Shown here piece after piece: positions 33,867 through 41,280 of a DNA stretch of 64,000 nt. Both the position numbers and the translations under genes were made by a program. Source of the stretch: Patulibacter sp. (GTDB lineage: Bacteria; Actinomycetota; Thermoleophilia; Solirubrobacterales; Solirubrobacteraceae); assembly GCF_030655195.1 (NCBI RefSeq), contig NZ_JAURWA010000030.1, positions 1 through 64,000 of the forward strand, read 5' to 3'. The notes beneath the pieces were generated by a model. It saw only the letters and a list, made by a program, of their open reading frames with translations, searched no databases and had not been told where the DNA came from. The first letter of the stretch is position 1. Each line of letters starts with the position of its first letter.

Positions 33867-35110
33867 CCATGACCAGCAAGATCGCGGCCGTCGAGGACGG
33901 CTGGAGCCCGTCCACGCAGGCCATCGACGACGCCGGCCTGCGGGCGCAGGTCGCCGAGGTCCTCGGCCGTGCGGCGCGCGTCCTCGAGGGCGCCGACGCC
34001 CCGGCGGAGGAGGAGTCCCCCGATCTGTCGAGCGCGTGCTCGCGCATCGACGACGCCACGCTGGCGCTGACCGCGTCCCTGCGCTCGGGCGGTTCGTCGA
34101 TCCGGGCGCGCGGCACCACGCGCGACGAGGTCGTCGACCTGATGCTCGACCTGCGCGACGTCGCCGCCCGCCTGGGCGAGGCGCAGGAGGTCGCCCGACA
34201 GGAGTCCTTCGGCCGCGTCCGCGACGCGATGGCGCTCCTGCGCGGCGTGAACACCGTGGAGCAGATGCTCGACCAGGCCCCGATCGCGGCGGCCCGGCTG
34301 GGCTTCGACCGCACGTTCATCTCGGCGATCCAGGACTCGTACTTCGTCCCCCGCACCTGCTTCATCAAGGGCGACACGGAGTGGGCCGCCGCCGTCGTGC
34401 GCGCCGGCCAGGACCAGCCCCGCCGGCTGGACCGCACGCTGCTGGAGACCGAGATGGTCCGCCGCCGTCAGCCGATCCGGGTGCTCGACGCCCAGAACGA
34501 CCCGCGGGTGCACCGCGAGATCGCCGACGTCTCGATGTCGCGCAGCTACGTCGCCGCGCCGGTGATCGTGCAGGACAAGGTCATCGGCTTCGTCCACGCG
34601 GACTACTACGCCCAGCGCCGCCTGGTGGGGGCGACGGACTCCGACCTGCTCTGGATGTTCACCGAGGCGTTCGGGTTCGCCTACGAGCGGATCGCCTACG
34701 GCGAGCGGATCGCGGCGCTGCGCAGCTCGTACATGCGCACGATGGCCGACGCGGAGCGCAACTTCGCCCGTGCGATCGAGGAGGAGATCTCCTTCGACGA
34801 GCACCTCGTCGCCCCGCAGCACGCCGACGAGGACGGGGTCTCCCGCCCCGCGGCTCCGATGCCGATGCACCGGCCCGTCTCCGGCGAGCGCTCCGCGCTC
34901 GACGCGCTGCTGACGCGCCGCGAGCTCGAGGTCCTGCGCCTCATGGCCTCGGGGGCCACGAACGACGGCATCGCGTCGCGGCTGGTGATCTCGCACGGCA
35001 CCGCCAAGACGCACGTCAAGCACATCCTGCGCAAGCTCTCGGCGGCCAACCGCGCCGAGGCCGTCTCGCGCTACTTCCAGCTCGAGCACCGCACCCAGAT
35101 CCCCAGCTGA
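33863..35110 (+). CDS. GAF-domain LuxR-family transcriptional regulator
   Basis: A 415-residue DNA-binding regulator. Residues about 120-280 form a GAF-like sensor (LLRGVNTVEQMLDQAPIAAARLGFDRTFISAIQDSYFVPRTCF onward, to PVIVQDKVIGFVHADYY). A helical linker leads to a LuxR-type helix-turn-helix near 346-405 (LTRRELEVLRLMASGATNDGIASRLVISHGTAKTHVKHILRKL), which is complete. The ligand is unknown; because the gene is coupled to the AMACR gene it probably senses a lipid-derived or aromatic inducer of this region. ATG 33863 (ATGA overlap) is preferred, with a second ATG six bases on. It ends before two strong hairpins. Confidence 0.88.
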   Translation: MTMTSKIAAVEDGWSPSTQAIDDAGLRAQVAEVLGRAARVLEGADAPAEEESPDLSSACSRIDDATLALTASLRSGGSSIRARGTTRDEVVDLMLDLRDVAARLGEAQEVARQESFGRVRDAMALLRGVNTVEQMLDQAPIAAARLGFDRTFISAIQDSYFVPRTCFIKGDTEWAAAVVRAGQDQPRRLDRTLLETEMVRRRQPIRVLDAQNDPRVHREIADVSMSRSYVAAPVIVQDKVIGFVHADYYAQRRLVGATDSDLLWMFTEAFGFAYERIAYGERIAALRSSYMRTMADAERNFARAIEEEISFDEHLVAPQHADEDGVSRPAAPMPMHRPVSGERSALDALLTRRELEVLRLMASGATNDGIASRLVISHGTAKTHVKHILRKLSAANRAEAVSRYFQLEHRTQIPS

Positions 35111-35121
35111 CGGGGTGGGGC

Positions 35122-35145
35122 GTTCCGCCGGTGGTCCGGCGGGAC
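35122..35145. terminator. Hairpin after the LuxR gene
   Basis: GTTCCGCCGG-TGGT-CCGGCGGGAC, a 10-bp stem with one G-U pair, starts 12 bp past the stop codon. It is the first of two hairpins between convergent genes. Confidence 0.6.
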
Positions 35146-35162
35146 GTCGGATCCGTCGCGGC

Positions 35163-35196
35163 GGGCGGGGCGGGGCGGGACGTCCGGTCCCGCCCC
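35163..35196. terminator. Second hairpin, fused to a G-run tract
   Basis: GGGGCGGGAC-GTCCG-GTCCCGCCCC (35172-35196) is a perfect 10-bp stem between the convergent LuxR and aldehyde dehydrogenase genes. The left arm is part of a four-run G tract (35163-35179) that could form a G-quadruplex on the plus strand, so hairpin and quadruplex are mutually exclusive. Confidence 0.6.
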
Positions 35197-35226
35197 TCCG
35201 GCCGCGCCCGCCCCGGTCCCGGCGGC

Positions 35227-36750
35227 TCAGCTCGACGGCGGCGTCGACAGCAGCGCGTCGAAGATGTGCCGGTCGAGCTTCGTGGTCAGGTCGACGTGCA
35301 CGTGCTTGGCCTCGGTGTACTCGTCCAGCGCCCCCGGACCGAGCTCTCGGCCGACGCCGGACTGGCGGTAGCCGCCGAACGGCAGCGCCGGATCGATCTG
35401 GTGCCAGTTGTTGATCCAGATCGTCCCGGCCCGCAGGCGGTCGGCGACCTCGATCGCTCGCTCGTAGTCCGTCGACCACACGCCGGCGGTCAGGCCGTAC
35501 TGCGAGGCGTTGGCGATCTTGATCGCCTCGTCGACCGAGGAGTAGCGGATGACGCAGAGGACCGGCCCGAAGGTCTCCTCGCAGGCGATCTCCATGTTGT
35601 TCTTCACGTCGGTGAGGATCGTCGGCTGGATCCAGAAGCCCTTCTCGAACTCCGGGCCCTCCGGGACGCCGCCGCCCAGCGCCACCGTGACGCCGTCCCG
35701 CTTGGCCCCCTCGATGAAGCCGAGCACCCGCTCCTGCTGGCGCTTGGAGACGACCGGGCCGAGGTCGGTGTCGAAGTCCGACGGGTCGCCGAGCTTGATC
35801 GTGCTCGCGCGCTCGACGAGCCGGCGGACGACCTCGTCGTGGATCGCGTCGGGGACGAGCAGGCGCGTACCGGACTCGCAGATCTGTCCCGAGTAGAGCA
35901 TGCAGCCGAAGAGGATCCCGTCGACCGCGACGTCCAGGTCGGCGTCGTCGAGCAGCACCGCGGCACCCTTGCCGCCGAGCTCGAGGGAGACCTTCTTGAC
36001 GGTGCCCGAGGCCAGGCGCATGATCTCGCGCCCGATCGCCGTGGAGCCGGTGAACGCGACCTTGTCGACGTCGGGGTGCGACGCCAGCCGCGCACCGACC
36101 TCGGCGCCCTCGCCGGTGATGACGTTGAAGACGCCCTTGGGCACGCCGCACTCGTGGGCGATCTCGGCCAGGCGCAGCAGCGACCGCGGCGTCTTCTCGT
36201 CGACCTTCACGACGATCGAGTTGCCGGCGGCCAGCGCCGGGCCGATCTTCCAGATGCCCAGCAGCAGCGGGAAGTTCCACGGCACGATCGCGGCGCAGAC
36301 GCCGACGGGGTCGCGGCGGATCCGGTTGCTCGACGCCGTCGGGTACGCGGCGGTCGGGATCTGCGTCTCGAACGGGTAGGTCGCGGCCTGCTCGGCGAAG
36401 TAGAGGAAGTGGGGGGCGGCGAGGCCGACGAGGAACCCCATCGCCTGACGGATCGTCGCGCCGTTGGCGGAGATCTCGAGCTCGCAGAGCTCGTCGGCCT
36501 CCTCACCCAGGCGGTCGGCGATCGCCCGCATCACCTGCGAGCGCTCCTCCGGCGACTTGCGGGACCACGAGCCGGAGTCGAAGGCGCGGCGCGCGGCCTC
36601 GACCGCGCGGTCGGCGTCGTCGACCGTGCCCTTCGCGGCGGTGCAGACCAGCTCCTCGGTGGAGGGGCTGATGATCTCGAACTGCTCGTCGGCGTCGACG
36701 TGACCCCCGTCGATGAACATCTGGTGGTGACGCACGCTGGTCGTGGACAC
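35227..36750 (-). CDS. Aldehyde dehydrogenase
   Basis: A 507-residue NAD(P)-dependent aldehyde dehydrogenase. The cofactor region has PWNFPLLLGIWKIGPALAAGN and FTGSTAIGREIM. The general base Glu lies in VSLELGGKGAAV (near 265) and the catalytic Cys in GQICESGTRLLV (near 298); EETFGPVLCVI is the usual late motif. All key residues are present. GTG 36750 has AAGGAG seven bases upstream. It follows the SCP2 gene on the same strand (32-bp gap is on its 5' side), and an alcohol dehydrogenase lies divergently upstream, so the pair could take an alcohol to an acid. The substrate is unknown. Confidence 0.94.
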   Translation of the reverse strand: MSTTSVRHHQMFIDGGHVDADEQFEIISPSTEELVCTAAKGTVDDADRAVEAARRAFDSGSWSRKSPEERSQVMRAIADRLGEEADELCELEISANGATIRQAMGFLVGLAAPHFLYFAEQAATYPFETQIPTAAYPTASSNRIRRDPVGVCAAIVPWNFPLLLGIWKIGPALAAGNSIVVKVDEKTPRSLLRLAEIAHECGVPKGVFNVITGEGAEVGARLASHPDVDKVAFTGSTAIGREIMRLASGTVKKVSLELGGKGAAVLLDDADLDVAVDGILFGCMLYSGQICESGTRLLVPDAIHDEVVRRLVERASTIKLGDPSDFDTDLGPVVSKRQQERVLGFIEGAKRDGVTVALGGGVPEGPEFEKGFWIQPTILTDVKNNMEIACEETFGPVLCVIRYSSVDEAIKIANASQYGLTAGVWSTDYERAIEVADRLRAGTIWINNWHQIDPALPFGGYRQSGVGRELGPGALDEYTEAKHVHVDLTTKLDRHIFDALLSTPPSS

Positions 36751-36782
36751 GGTCTGACTCCTTCGCTCGCGGTCCCCGGCGC

Positions 36783-37184
36783 TCAGGCCGCGGCCTTGTC
36801 CTTGTCCGCGACGAGGTCGCGGTAGATCGGGAACAGCGGCTTCGTCAGCGGGACGAGCTTGAGGATCTTGTTGACCGGGCCCTTGGCCTTGACCTGGCCC
36901 TTGGCCAGCCCGACGGCGAGGTTGTACTCGCCGCGCCAGAACTTGTCGCCGATGTCGGCGGGCATGTAGAGCTTGACGTCGGCGTCGTCGTTCTCCTCCT
37001 CGTCGAGGACCTCGACCTTGCCGTCGCGCATCTTGATCAGGACCTTCGCGTCCGGATCGGAGTAGTAGACCTGCAGGTCGATCTCGGCGGAGGCGAGCTT
37101 GGGGCCGACCTCGGTCTCGTTGGACTTGCGGAACACGCCCCCGAGGTACTTGAGGGCTTCGTCGGCGTCGTTGAAGAACGGCAT
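36783..37184 (-). CDS. SCP2 sterol-binding domain protein
   Basis: A 133-residue single-domain sterol-carrier-protein-2-like protein. The core AEIDLQVYYSDPDAKVLIKMRDGKVEVLDEE and the ADVKLYMPADIGDKFWRGEYNLAVGLAKGQVKAKGPVNKILKLVPLTKPLFPIYR stretch match the SCP2 lipid-binding fold, including the terminal helices that close the hydrophobic tunnel. It probably presents a lipid or sterol-like ligand to the neighbouring dehydrogenases. ATG 37184 is chosen for the GGGAG six bases upstream; longer forms only add low-complexity residues. It shares a promoter region with the divergent alcohol dehydrogenase gene. Confidence 0.88.
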   Translation of the reverse strand: MPFFNDADEALKYLGGVFRKSNETEVGPKLASAEIDLQVYYSDPDAKVLIKMRDGKVEVLDEEENDDADVKLYMPADIGDKFWRGEYNLAVGLAKGQVKAKGPVNKILKLVPLTKPLFPIYRDLVADKDKAAA

Positions 37185-37493
37185 GGGTGCTCCCTGTGGT
37201 GTCGTCGGTGCGGGAAGCGCCCGGTGGCGGACTCCCCGCTCCACGCTACGTCCGGGCCCTGCGCCCGCGCATCGCTCGCGGGGGGCATCCTCCTCCCCCG
37301 TTCTGCGCGTCCGGGGCGCTCGGGGCCCGAGGCCCGGTCGATCGGGTGCCACCCCCGGGCACGGGATCGACCGCACCCCTCCGGCACTCGCCCGCCGTCC
37401 GGGCGACGAAGCTCACCCGAACGGTCCATGGTTCCGCCGAGGGGCCCGGGTTAGCGTCGGAACGTCCGTAGTTCCGAGAGTCCGGGAGGATTC
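37185..37493. promoter_or_regulatory. 309-bp divergent promoter region with two GAAC/GTTC palindromes
   Basis: No gene is seen. Two related inverted repeats flank a -10-like TAGCGT (37452-37457): GAAC-N8-GTTC at 37419-37434 and GGAAC-N7-GTTCC at 37459-37475. They also align as direct repeats (AACGGTCCATGGTTCCG and AACGTCCGTAGTTCCG). Their centres are about 40 bp apart, four helical turns. This looks like a two-site repressor control of the alcohol dehydrogenase gene and perhaps the SCP2-aldehyde dehydrogenase operon. Confidence 0.5.
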
Positions 37494-38594
37494 GTGAAGG
37501 CCACCGCAGCAGTGCTCCGTGAGATCGACCAGCCGCTCTCGATCGAGGAGATCGACGTCGCCGAGCTCCAGGACGACGAGGTGCTGATCGACATCAAGGG
37601 CGCGGGCATCTGCCACACGGACATGACCGGCATCGACGGCACCGTGCCGCTGCCGCTGCCCACCGTGCTCGGGCACGAGGGCTCGGGCATCGTCTCCGCG
37701 GTCGGCTCCGCGGTCACCAACGTCGTCCCGGGGGACCACGTCGTCCTCAGCTTCGGGCACTGCGGCGAGTGCGACGTCTGCACCGGCGGCCGCCCCGCCT
37801 ACTGCGAGCTGTTCGCCCCCCTGAACTACTTCGGCACGCGCCTGGACGGCACGACGACCCTGCACAAGGGCGACGAGGAGATCCACGGCAACTTCTTCCA
37901 GCAGTCCTCCTGGGCCTCCCGAGCGGTGGCGAAGGCGACCAACACGGTCAAGGTGCCCGAGGACGCCCCGATCGAGCTGCTCGGCCCGCTGGGCTGCGGC
38001 ATCCAGACCGGCGCCGGCACGGTCCTCAAGGTCCTCCGGCCGAAGGCGGGCCAGGGCATCGGGATCTTCGGCCTCGGCGGCGTCGGTCTCGCCGCGCTGA
38101 TGGCGGCCAAGGCGGCCGGCTGCGACCCGATCGTCGGCATCGACACCAACGCGGAGCGCCTCGAGTTCGCCAAGGAGCTCGGGGCCACCCACGTCTTCAA
38201 CCCGAAGGAGTCCAAGGACCTCGTCTGGGACATCCAGCAGGTCACGCCGACCGGCCTGGACTTCTCCTTCGACACCGTCGGCACCGAGGGCGTCGTCCGT
38301 CAGACCCTCGAGGTCCTGCGCTCGCCGGGTCACGCCGCGACCGTCGGCTTCCAGGGCCTCGAGAACAACATCTCGATCGACCAGGGCCACCTGATGCTCG
38401 GCCGCACGCTGTCGGGCGTCATCGAGGGCGACGCCGACCCCCAGCAGTTCATCCCCGAGATGATCGAGCTCCACCGCGCCGGGAAGTTCCCGTTCGACCG
38501 GCTGATCCAGACGTTCCCGTTCGCGGAGATCAACGAGGCGATCAAGTCCTCCGCCGACGGCCGCGTGATCAAGCCCGTCGTCGTCTTCGACTGA
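37494..38594 (+). CDS. Zinc-dependent alcohol dehydrogenase (MDR class III type)
   Basis: A 366-residue NAD-dependent alcohol dehydrogenase. Catalytic zinc ligands are Cys in GICHTD, the His-Glu of GHEGSG and Cys in LGPLGCGIQTGAG. The structural zinc lobe is complete with four cysteines in HCGECDVCTGGRPAYC. The Rossmann motif GLGGVGLAALMAAKAAG is followed by VGIDTNAERLEFAKELGATHVFN, whose Asp favours NAD. Layout and the Ala-Gly-rich active site resemble aryl/benzyl and long-chain alcohol dehydrogenases. GTG 37494 has GGGAGGA four bases upstream. Two operator-like palindromes surround the proposed -10. It ends 15 bp from the convergent P450. Confidence 0.94.
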   Translation: MKATAAVLREIDQPLSIEEIDVAELQDDEVLIDIKGAGICHTDMTGIDGTVPLPLPTVLGHEGSGIVSAVGSAVTNVVPGDHVVLSFGHCGECDVCTGGRPAYCELFAPLNYFGTRLDGTTTLHKGDEEIHGNFFQQSSWASRAVAKATNTVKVPEDAPIELLGPLGCGIQTGAGTVLKVLRPKAGQGIGIFGLGGVGLAALMAAKAAGCDPIVGIDTNAERLEFAKELGATHVFNPKESKDLVWDIQQVTPTGLDFSFDTVGTEGVVRQTLEVLRSPGHAATVGFQGLENNISIDQGHLMLGRTLSGVIEGDADPQQFIPEMIELHRAGKFPFDRLIQTFPFAEINEAIKSSADGRVIKPVVVFD

Positions 38595-38609
38595 CGGGCG
38601 GCGGTCCGC

Positions 38610-40067
38610 TCAGCGCGGGCGGACCGCCATCCGCAGGCCGCCCTTCGGGCCCAGCGTCGGGGTGAAGCTCAGGCGCAGCGGGTCCGCCGGGTCGGGATCG
38701 AGCAGGACGCGGGAGAGCACGGTGGCGACGATCGCGCGCAGCTCGTACTCCGCGAACCGCTTGCCCAGGCAGATGCGCGAGCCACCGCCGAACGGGACGT
38801 AGGCGCCCTTCGGCAGGGCATCGACCTCGCCGCCGGGCAGGAACCGGTCGGGTCGGAACGCCATCGGCTGCGGGTAGAGCTCCTCCAGGTGGTGGGTCGC
38901 CCAGCTCGAGTAGTGGACGGCCATCCCCGCCGGGATCTCGACCCCGGCGACCTCGACGTCGCGCAGCGTGCGCCGCGGGCCGACCCAGGCGGCGGGGTAG
39001 CGGCGCAGCGCCTCGGACAGCACGCGCTCGAGCACCGGCAGCGCCGTGCCGTCGAGCTGCCTGGCCGTGGGGACGCCGTCGACCAGCTCGCTGTCGAGCT
39101 CGGCGAGCAGCTCGTCGCGCACGCCCGTGTTGCGACCGACCTCGTGGGCGAGGAACGAGAACGTCGCCGTCGTCGTGTCGTGGCCGGCGAAGAGCAGCGT
39201 CATCAGGTGGTCGCGGACGAGGCCGGGGGGCAGCGGTCGGCCCGCCTCGTCGGTGGCCGCGACGAGCATGCCCAGGACGCCCGGACCCGGGTCGTCGGCG
39301 GCGCGGCGCCGGTCGATCTCGTCGCGGACGAGGCCGTCGAGCTCCGCGCGCGCCCTGCGCATGTCGGCGTAGGGCGTGCGGGGACCGCGCAGCATCTGCA
39401 GCGGCAGCGGCCGGCCGTGGAACGCCAGCGCCCGCTCGAACGCGTGGGCGAAGCGCCGCTCGACGTCGGAGTCCGTGCCGATGCCCGCCAGCACGCGCAG
39501 CGCGATCCGCATCGCCAGCTCGCGCACCCATCCGTTGATGTCGACCCGCGTCCCGGGCTGCAGCTGCGCGGCGCCCTCCACGGCCTCGTCGAGGATGCCC
39601 TGCGCCAGGCCCCCGACGGTCTTCGCGTGGAACGCCGGCAGGAGCATCCGCCGGGACTGCTGGTGGTACGGGCCGTCGATCGCGAAGAAGCTGTCGCCGA
39701 GCAGCGGCCAGAGGTCGCCGAAGCGGCTCTCGCGCCAGCCGAACGCGTCGGCCTGCTTGACGAGGATGTCGTGATTGGCCTCGGCGCCGATGCCCCAGAC
39801 GACGGCCTGGTGGGCCAGGCGCAGGGTGAAGACCGGGCCCAGGCGCCGCTCGTGCTCCAGCAGCATCTCGAGCGGGGCGGTGGTCACCGCGAGCGTGTTG
39901 CGCAGGCTGGGGCCGAGGTTGCCCTTCGGCAGCGGGACCCGCCGGCGGGCGGTGCGCTCGCGGCCCAGGTCGCGCAGGACCTCGCGCGTGATCCGCCGGT
40001 CGACCGGCTCGGGGGCCGGCGCGCTGGGGGCGGCCCGTGGGCTGGGGGTGGGGGTGGTCGTGCTCAT
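38610..40067 (-). CDS. Cytochrome P450
   Basis: A 485-residue haem monooxygenase. The I-helix oxygen-activation motif is LFAGHDTTTATFSF (near 288-301), the K-helix ExxR is EALRRYP (near 352), and the haem-binding loop is FGGGSRICLGKRFAEYEL (near 425) with the proximal Cys. The order and the phrase KGNLGPSLRNTLAVTTAPLEMLLEHERRLGPVFTLRL resemble CYP102/CYP110-type bacterial P450s acting on fatty acids or terpenoids, but substrate is not readable. ATG 40067 has GGAGGAG upstream. It is divergent from a TetR gene, with one TetR-type operator 19 bp before the start codon. Confidence 0.93.
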   Translation of the reverse strand: MSTTTPTPSPRAAPSAPAPEPVDRRITREVLRDLGRERTARRRVPLPKGNLGPSLRNTLAVTTAPLEMLLEHERRLGPVFTLRLAHQAVVWGIGAEANHDILVKQADAFGWRESRFGDLWPLLGDSFFAIDGPYHQQSRRMLLPAFHAKTVGGLAQGILDEAVEGAAQLQPGTRVDINGWVRELAMRIALRVLAGIGTDSDVERRFAHAFERALAFHGRPLPLQMLRGPRTPYADMRRARAELDGLVRDEIDRRRAADDPGPGVLGMLVAATDEAGRPLPPGLVRDHLMTLLFAGHDTTTATFSFLAHEVGRNTGVRDELLAELDSELVDGVPTARQLDGTALPVLERVLSEALRRYPAAWVGPRRTLRDVEVAGVEIPAGMAVHYSSWATHHLEELYPQPMAFRPDRFLPGGEVDALPKGAYVPFGGGSRICLGKRFAEYELRAIVATVLSRVLLDPDPADPLRLSFTPTLGPKGGLRMAVRPR

Positions 40068-40085
40068 CCGTCGCTCCTCCGCAAA

Positions 40086-40105
40086 GTGACAGGCGGTCCT
40101 GTCAC
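40086..40105. promoter_or_regulatory. TetR operator-like palindrome, site 1
   Basis: GTGACAGG-CGGT-CCTGTCAC, perfect 8-bp arms, lies 19 bp upstream of the P450 ATG. The core TGACAG-N6-CTGTCA is shared exactly with site 2 at 40121-40138, which marks both as binding sites of the adjacent TetR regulator. Confidence 0.75.
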
Positions 40106-40119
40106 GAAGGATCCTGGCG

Positions 40120-40139
40120 GTGACAGGGCCGTCTGTCAA
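40120..40139. promoter_or_regulatory. TetR operator-like palindrome, site 2
   Basis: TGACAG-N6-CTGTCA (40121-40138) with flanking G and A, centred 34 bp from site 1 and ending 11 bp before the proposed GTG start of the regulator. It would allow the repressor to control its own gene. Confidence 0.7.
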
Positions 40140-40149
40140 GATCCGCGTC

Positions 40150-40794
40150 GTGCCCGCCTCCGACCAGGCGCCCACCGGGCGCCGCTACGGCGGGCTGACG
40201 GTGGAGCAGCGACGGGCCGAGCGCCGGTCGCGCCTGGAGGCCGCGGCGCTCCAGATCGCCGGCACCCGCGGGTGGGCCGAGGCGACGATGACCGAGATCT
40301 GCCGGGTCGCGGGTCTGACGGAGCGGTACTTCTACGAGAGCTTCCGCACCCGCGAGGAGCTCTACGGCGCGCTGATCGACGACCTCGAACGCGAGCTGCG
40401 CGAGGCCGCCTTCGACGCGATCTCGGGGGAGGACCTGACGCCCGAGGGGCGGGTCGAGGCGGCGATCCGCTCGATCGTCGAGCTCTACGTCCGCGACCCG
40501 TACCGGGGACGGGCGGCCCTCATCGAGGGGATCGGCGTGCGGGACCTAGAGGAGCAGCGGCGCCGGGCGCTGACCGGCCTGTTCGCGCTCCTGGCCGAGC
40601 GGTGGACCATGTTCTTCCCCGACGTGGGAGCCGACGCCGGGGAGCGCGCGGTGCGCGCCACCGCGATTGGCGGCGCGGTCACCGCGCTCCTGTCCGGGCG
40701 CCTCGACGGCCACCTCGAGGTCGACGACGACGCCCTGGTGCGGACCGTCGTGGCGACCGTGACCGCGATCGCCGCGGCGCCCACGGCCGACTGA
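40150..40794 (+). CDS. TetR-family repressor
   Basis: A 214-residue regulator. The N-terminal HTH is RLEAAALQIAGTRGWAEATMTEICRVAGLTERYFYESFRTREELYGALIDDL, a complete TetR_N domain; the C-terminal 150 residues form the usual ligand-binding helices (VEAAIRSIVELYVRDPYRGRAALIEG onward). Its divergent neighbour is a P450 and two identical-core palindromes lie between them, so it most likely represses both genes until a P450 substrate-like ligand binds. GTG 40150 is chosen because an upstream GTG at 40120 would lie inside operator site 2. There is no Shine-Dalgarno sequence; a CAAGAT seven bases before hints at leaderless expression. Confidence 0.88.
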   Translation: MPASDQAPTGRRYGGLTVEQRRAERRSRLEAAALQIAGTRGWAEATMTEICRVAGLTERYFYESFRTREELYGALIDDLERELREAAFDAISGEDLTPEGRVEAAIRSIVELYVRDPYRGRAALIEGIGVRDLEEQRRRALTGLFALLAERWTMFFPDVGADAGERAVRATAIGGAVTALLSGRLDGHLEVDDDALVRTVVATVTAIAAAPTAD

Positions 40795-40850
40795 CCGCCG
40801 AGGCGTGGCCCGCGCGACGCCGTCCGCGCGCCCGGCGCGTCCGCCTGCAG

Positions 40851-41267
40851 TCAGCCCGCCGGCAGATCCTGGGGGTACGTCGGCCGCCCGGACTCGATCG
40901 CCGCGACCCACTCCTGCGCCGAGTCGGTCCAGACCTCGACCGCCGGGGCGAAGCCGGTCCGGTCGTCGAGCGTGCCGGCCTTGACGATCGTCACCCCGGG
41001 CTGCTCCGCGAGCTGGGTGAAGAGCACGGAGCCGCAGGTGCCGCAGAACGACCGCTCGCGGTCCTCGCCCGTGCCCGTCCCGGTGGTGTGGAACACCGTC
41101 GGCGTCCCGGCGACGGTCACCGCGTCCTTGGGGAACAGGAGGTTCGTCGAGAACGCCGCCCCGCTCTGGCGCTGGCAGTCGTCGCAGTGGCAGAGCGCGA
41201 CGACGATCGGGTCCGCCTCGACCTCGTAGCTGATGGTGCCGCAGACGCAGCGTCCGGTACGGGACAT
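40851..41267 (-). CDS. GFA/CENP-V domain zinc protein
   Basis: A 138-residue protein of the glutathione-dependent formaldehyde-activating (GFA) family fold. The zinc ligands are all visible: RCVCGTI (CxC), ALCHCDDCQRQSG (CHCxxC) and SFCGTCGSVLF (CxxC). Family members include S-hydroxymethylglutathione synthase-like and mitomycin-resistance-like proteins, but most are uncharacterised, and actinobacteria usually lack glutathione, so the formaldehyde role should not be assumed. GAGGAGG precedes the ATG at 41267. It is 14 bp downstream of, and on the same strand as, the second P450 gene (41281-42567). Confidence 0.9.
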   Translation of the reverse strand: MSRTGRCVCGTISYEVEADPIVVALCHCDDCQRQSGAAFSTNLLFPKDAVTVAGTPTVFHTTGTGTGEDRERSFCGTCGSVLFTQLAEQPGVTIVKAGTLDDRTGFAPAVEVWTDSAQEWVAAIESGRPTYPQDLPAG

Positions 41268-41280
41268 GGGTCCTCCTCGG

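Noticed and set aside
40120-40149. GTG 40120 as TetR start
   Set aside because: It falls on operator site 2, and the added residues are not part of the TetR fold.
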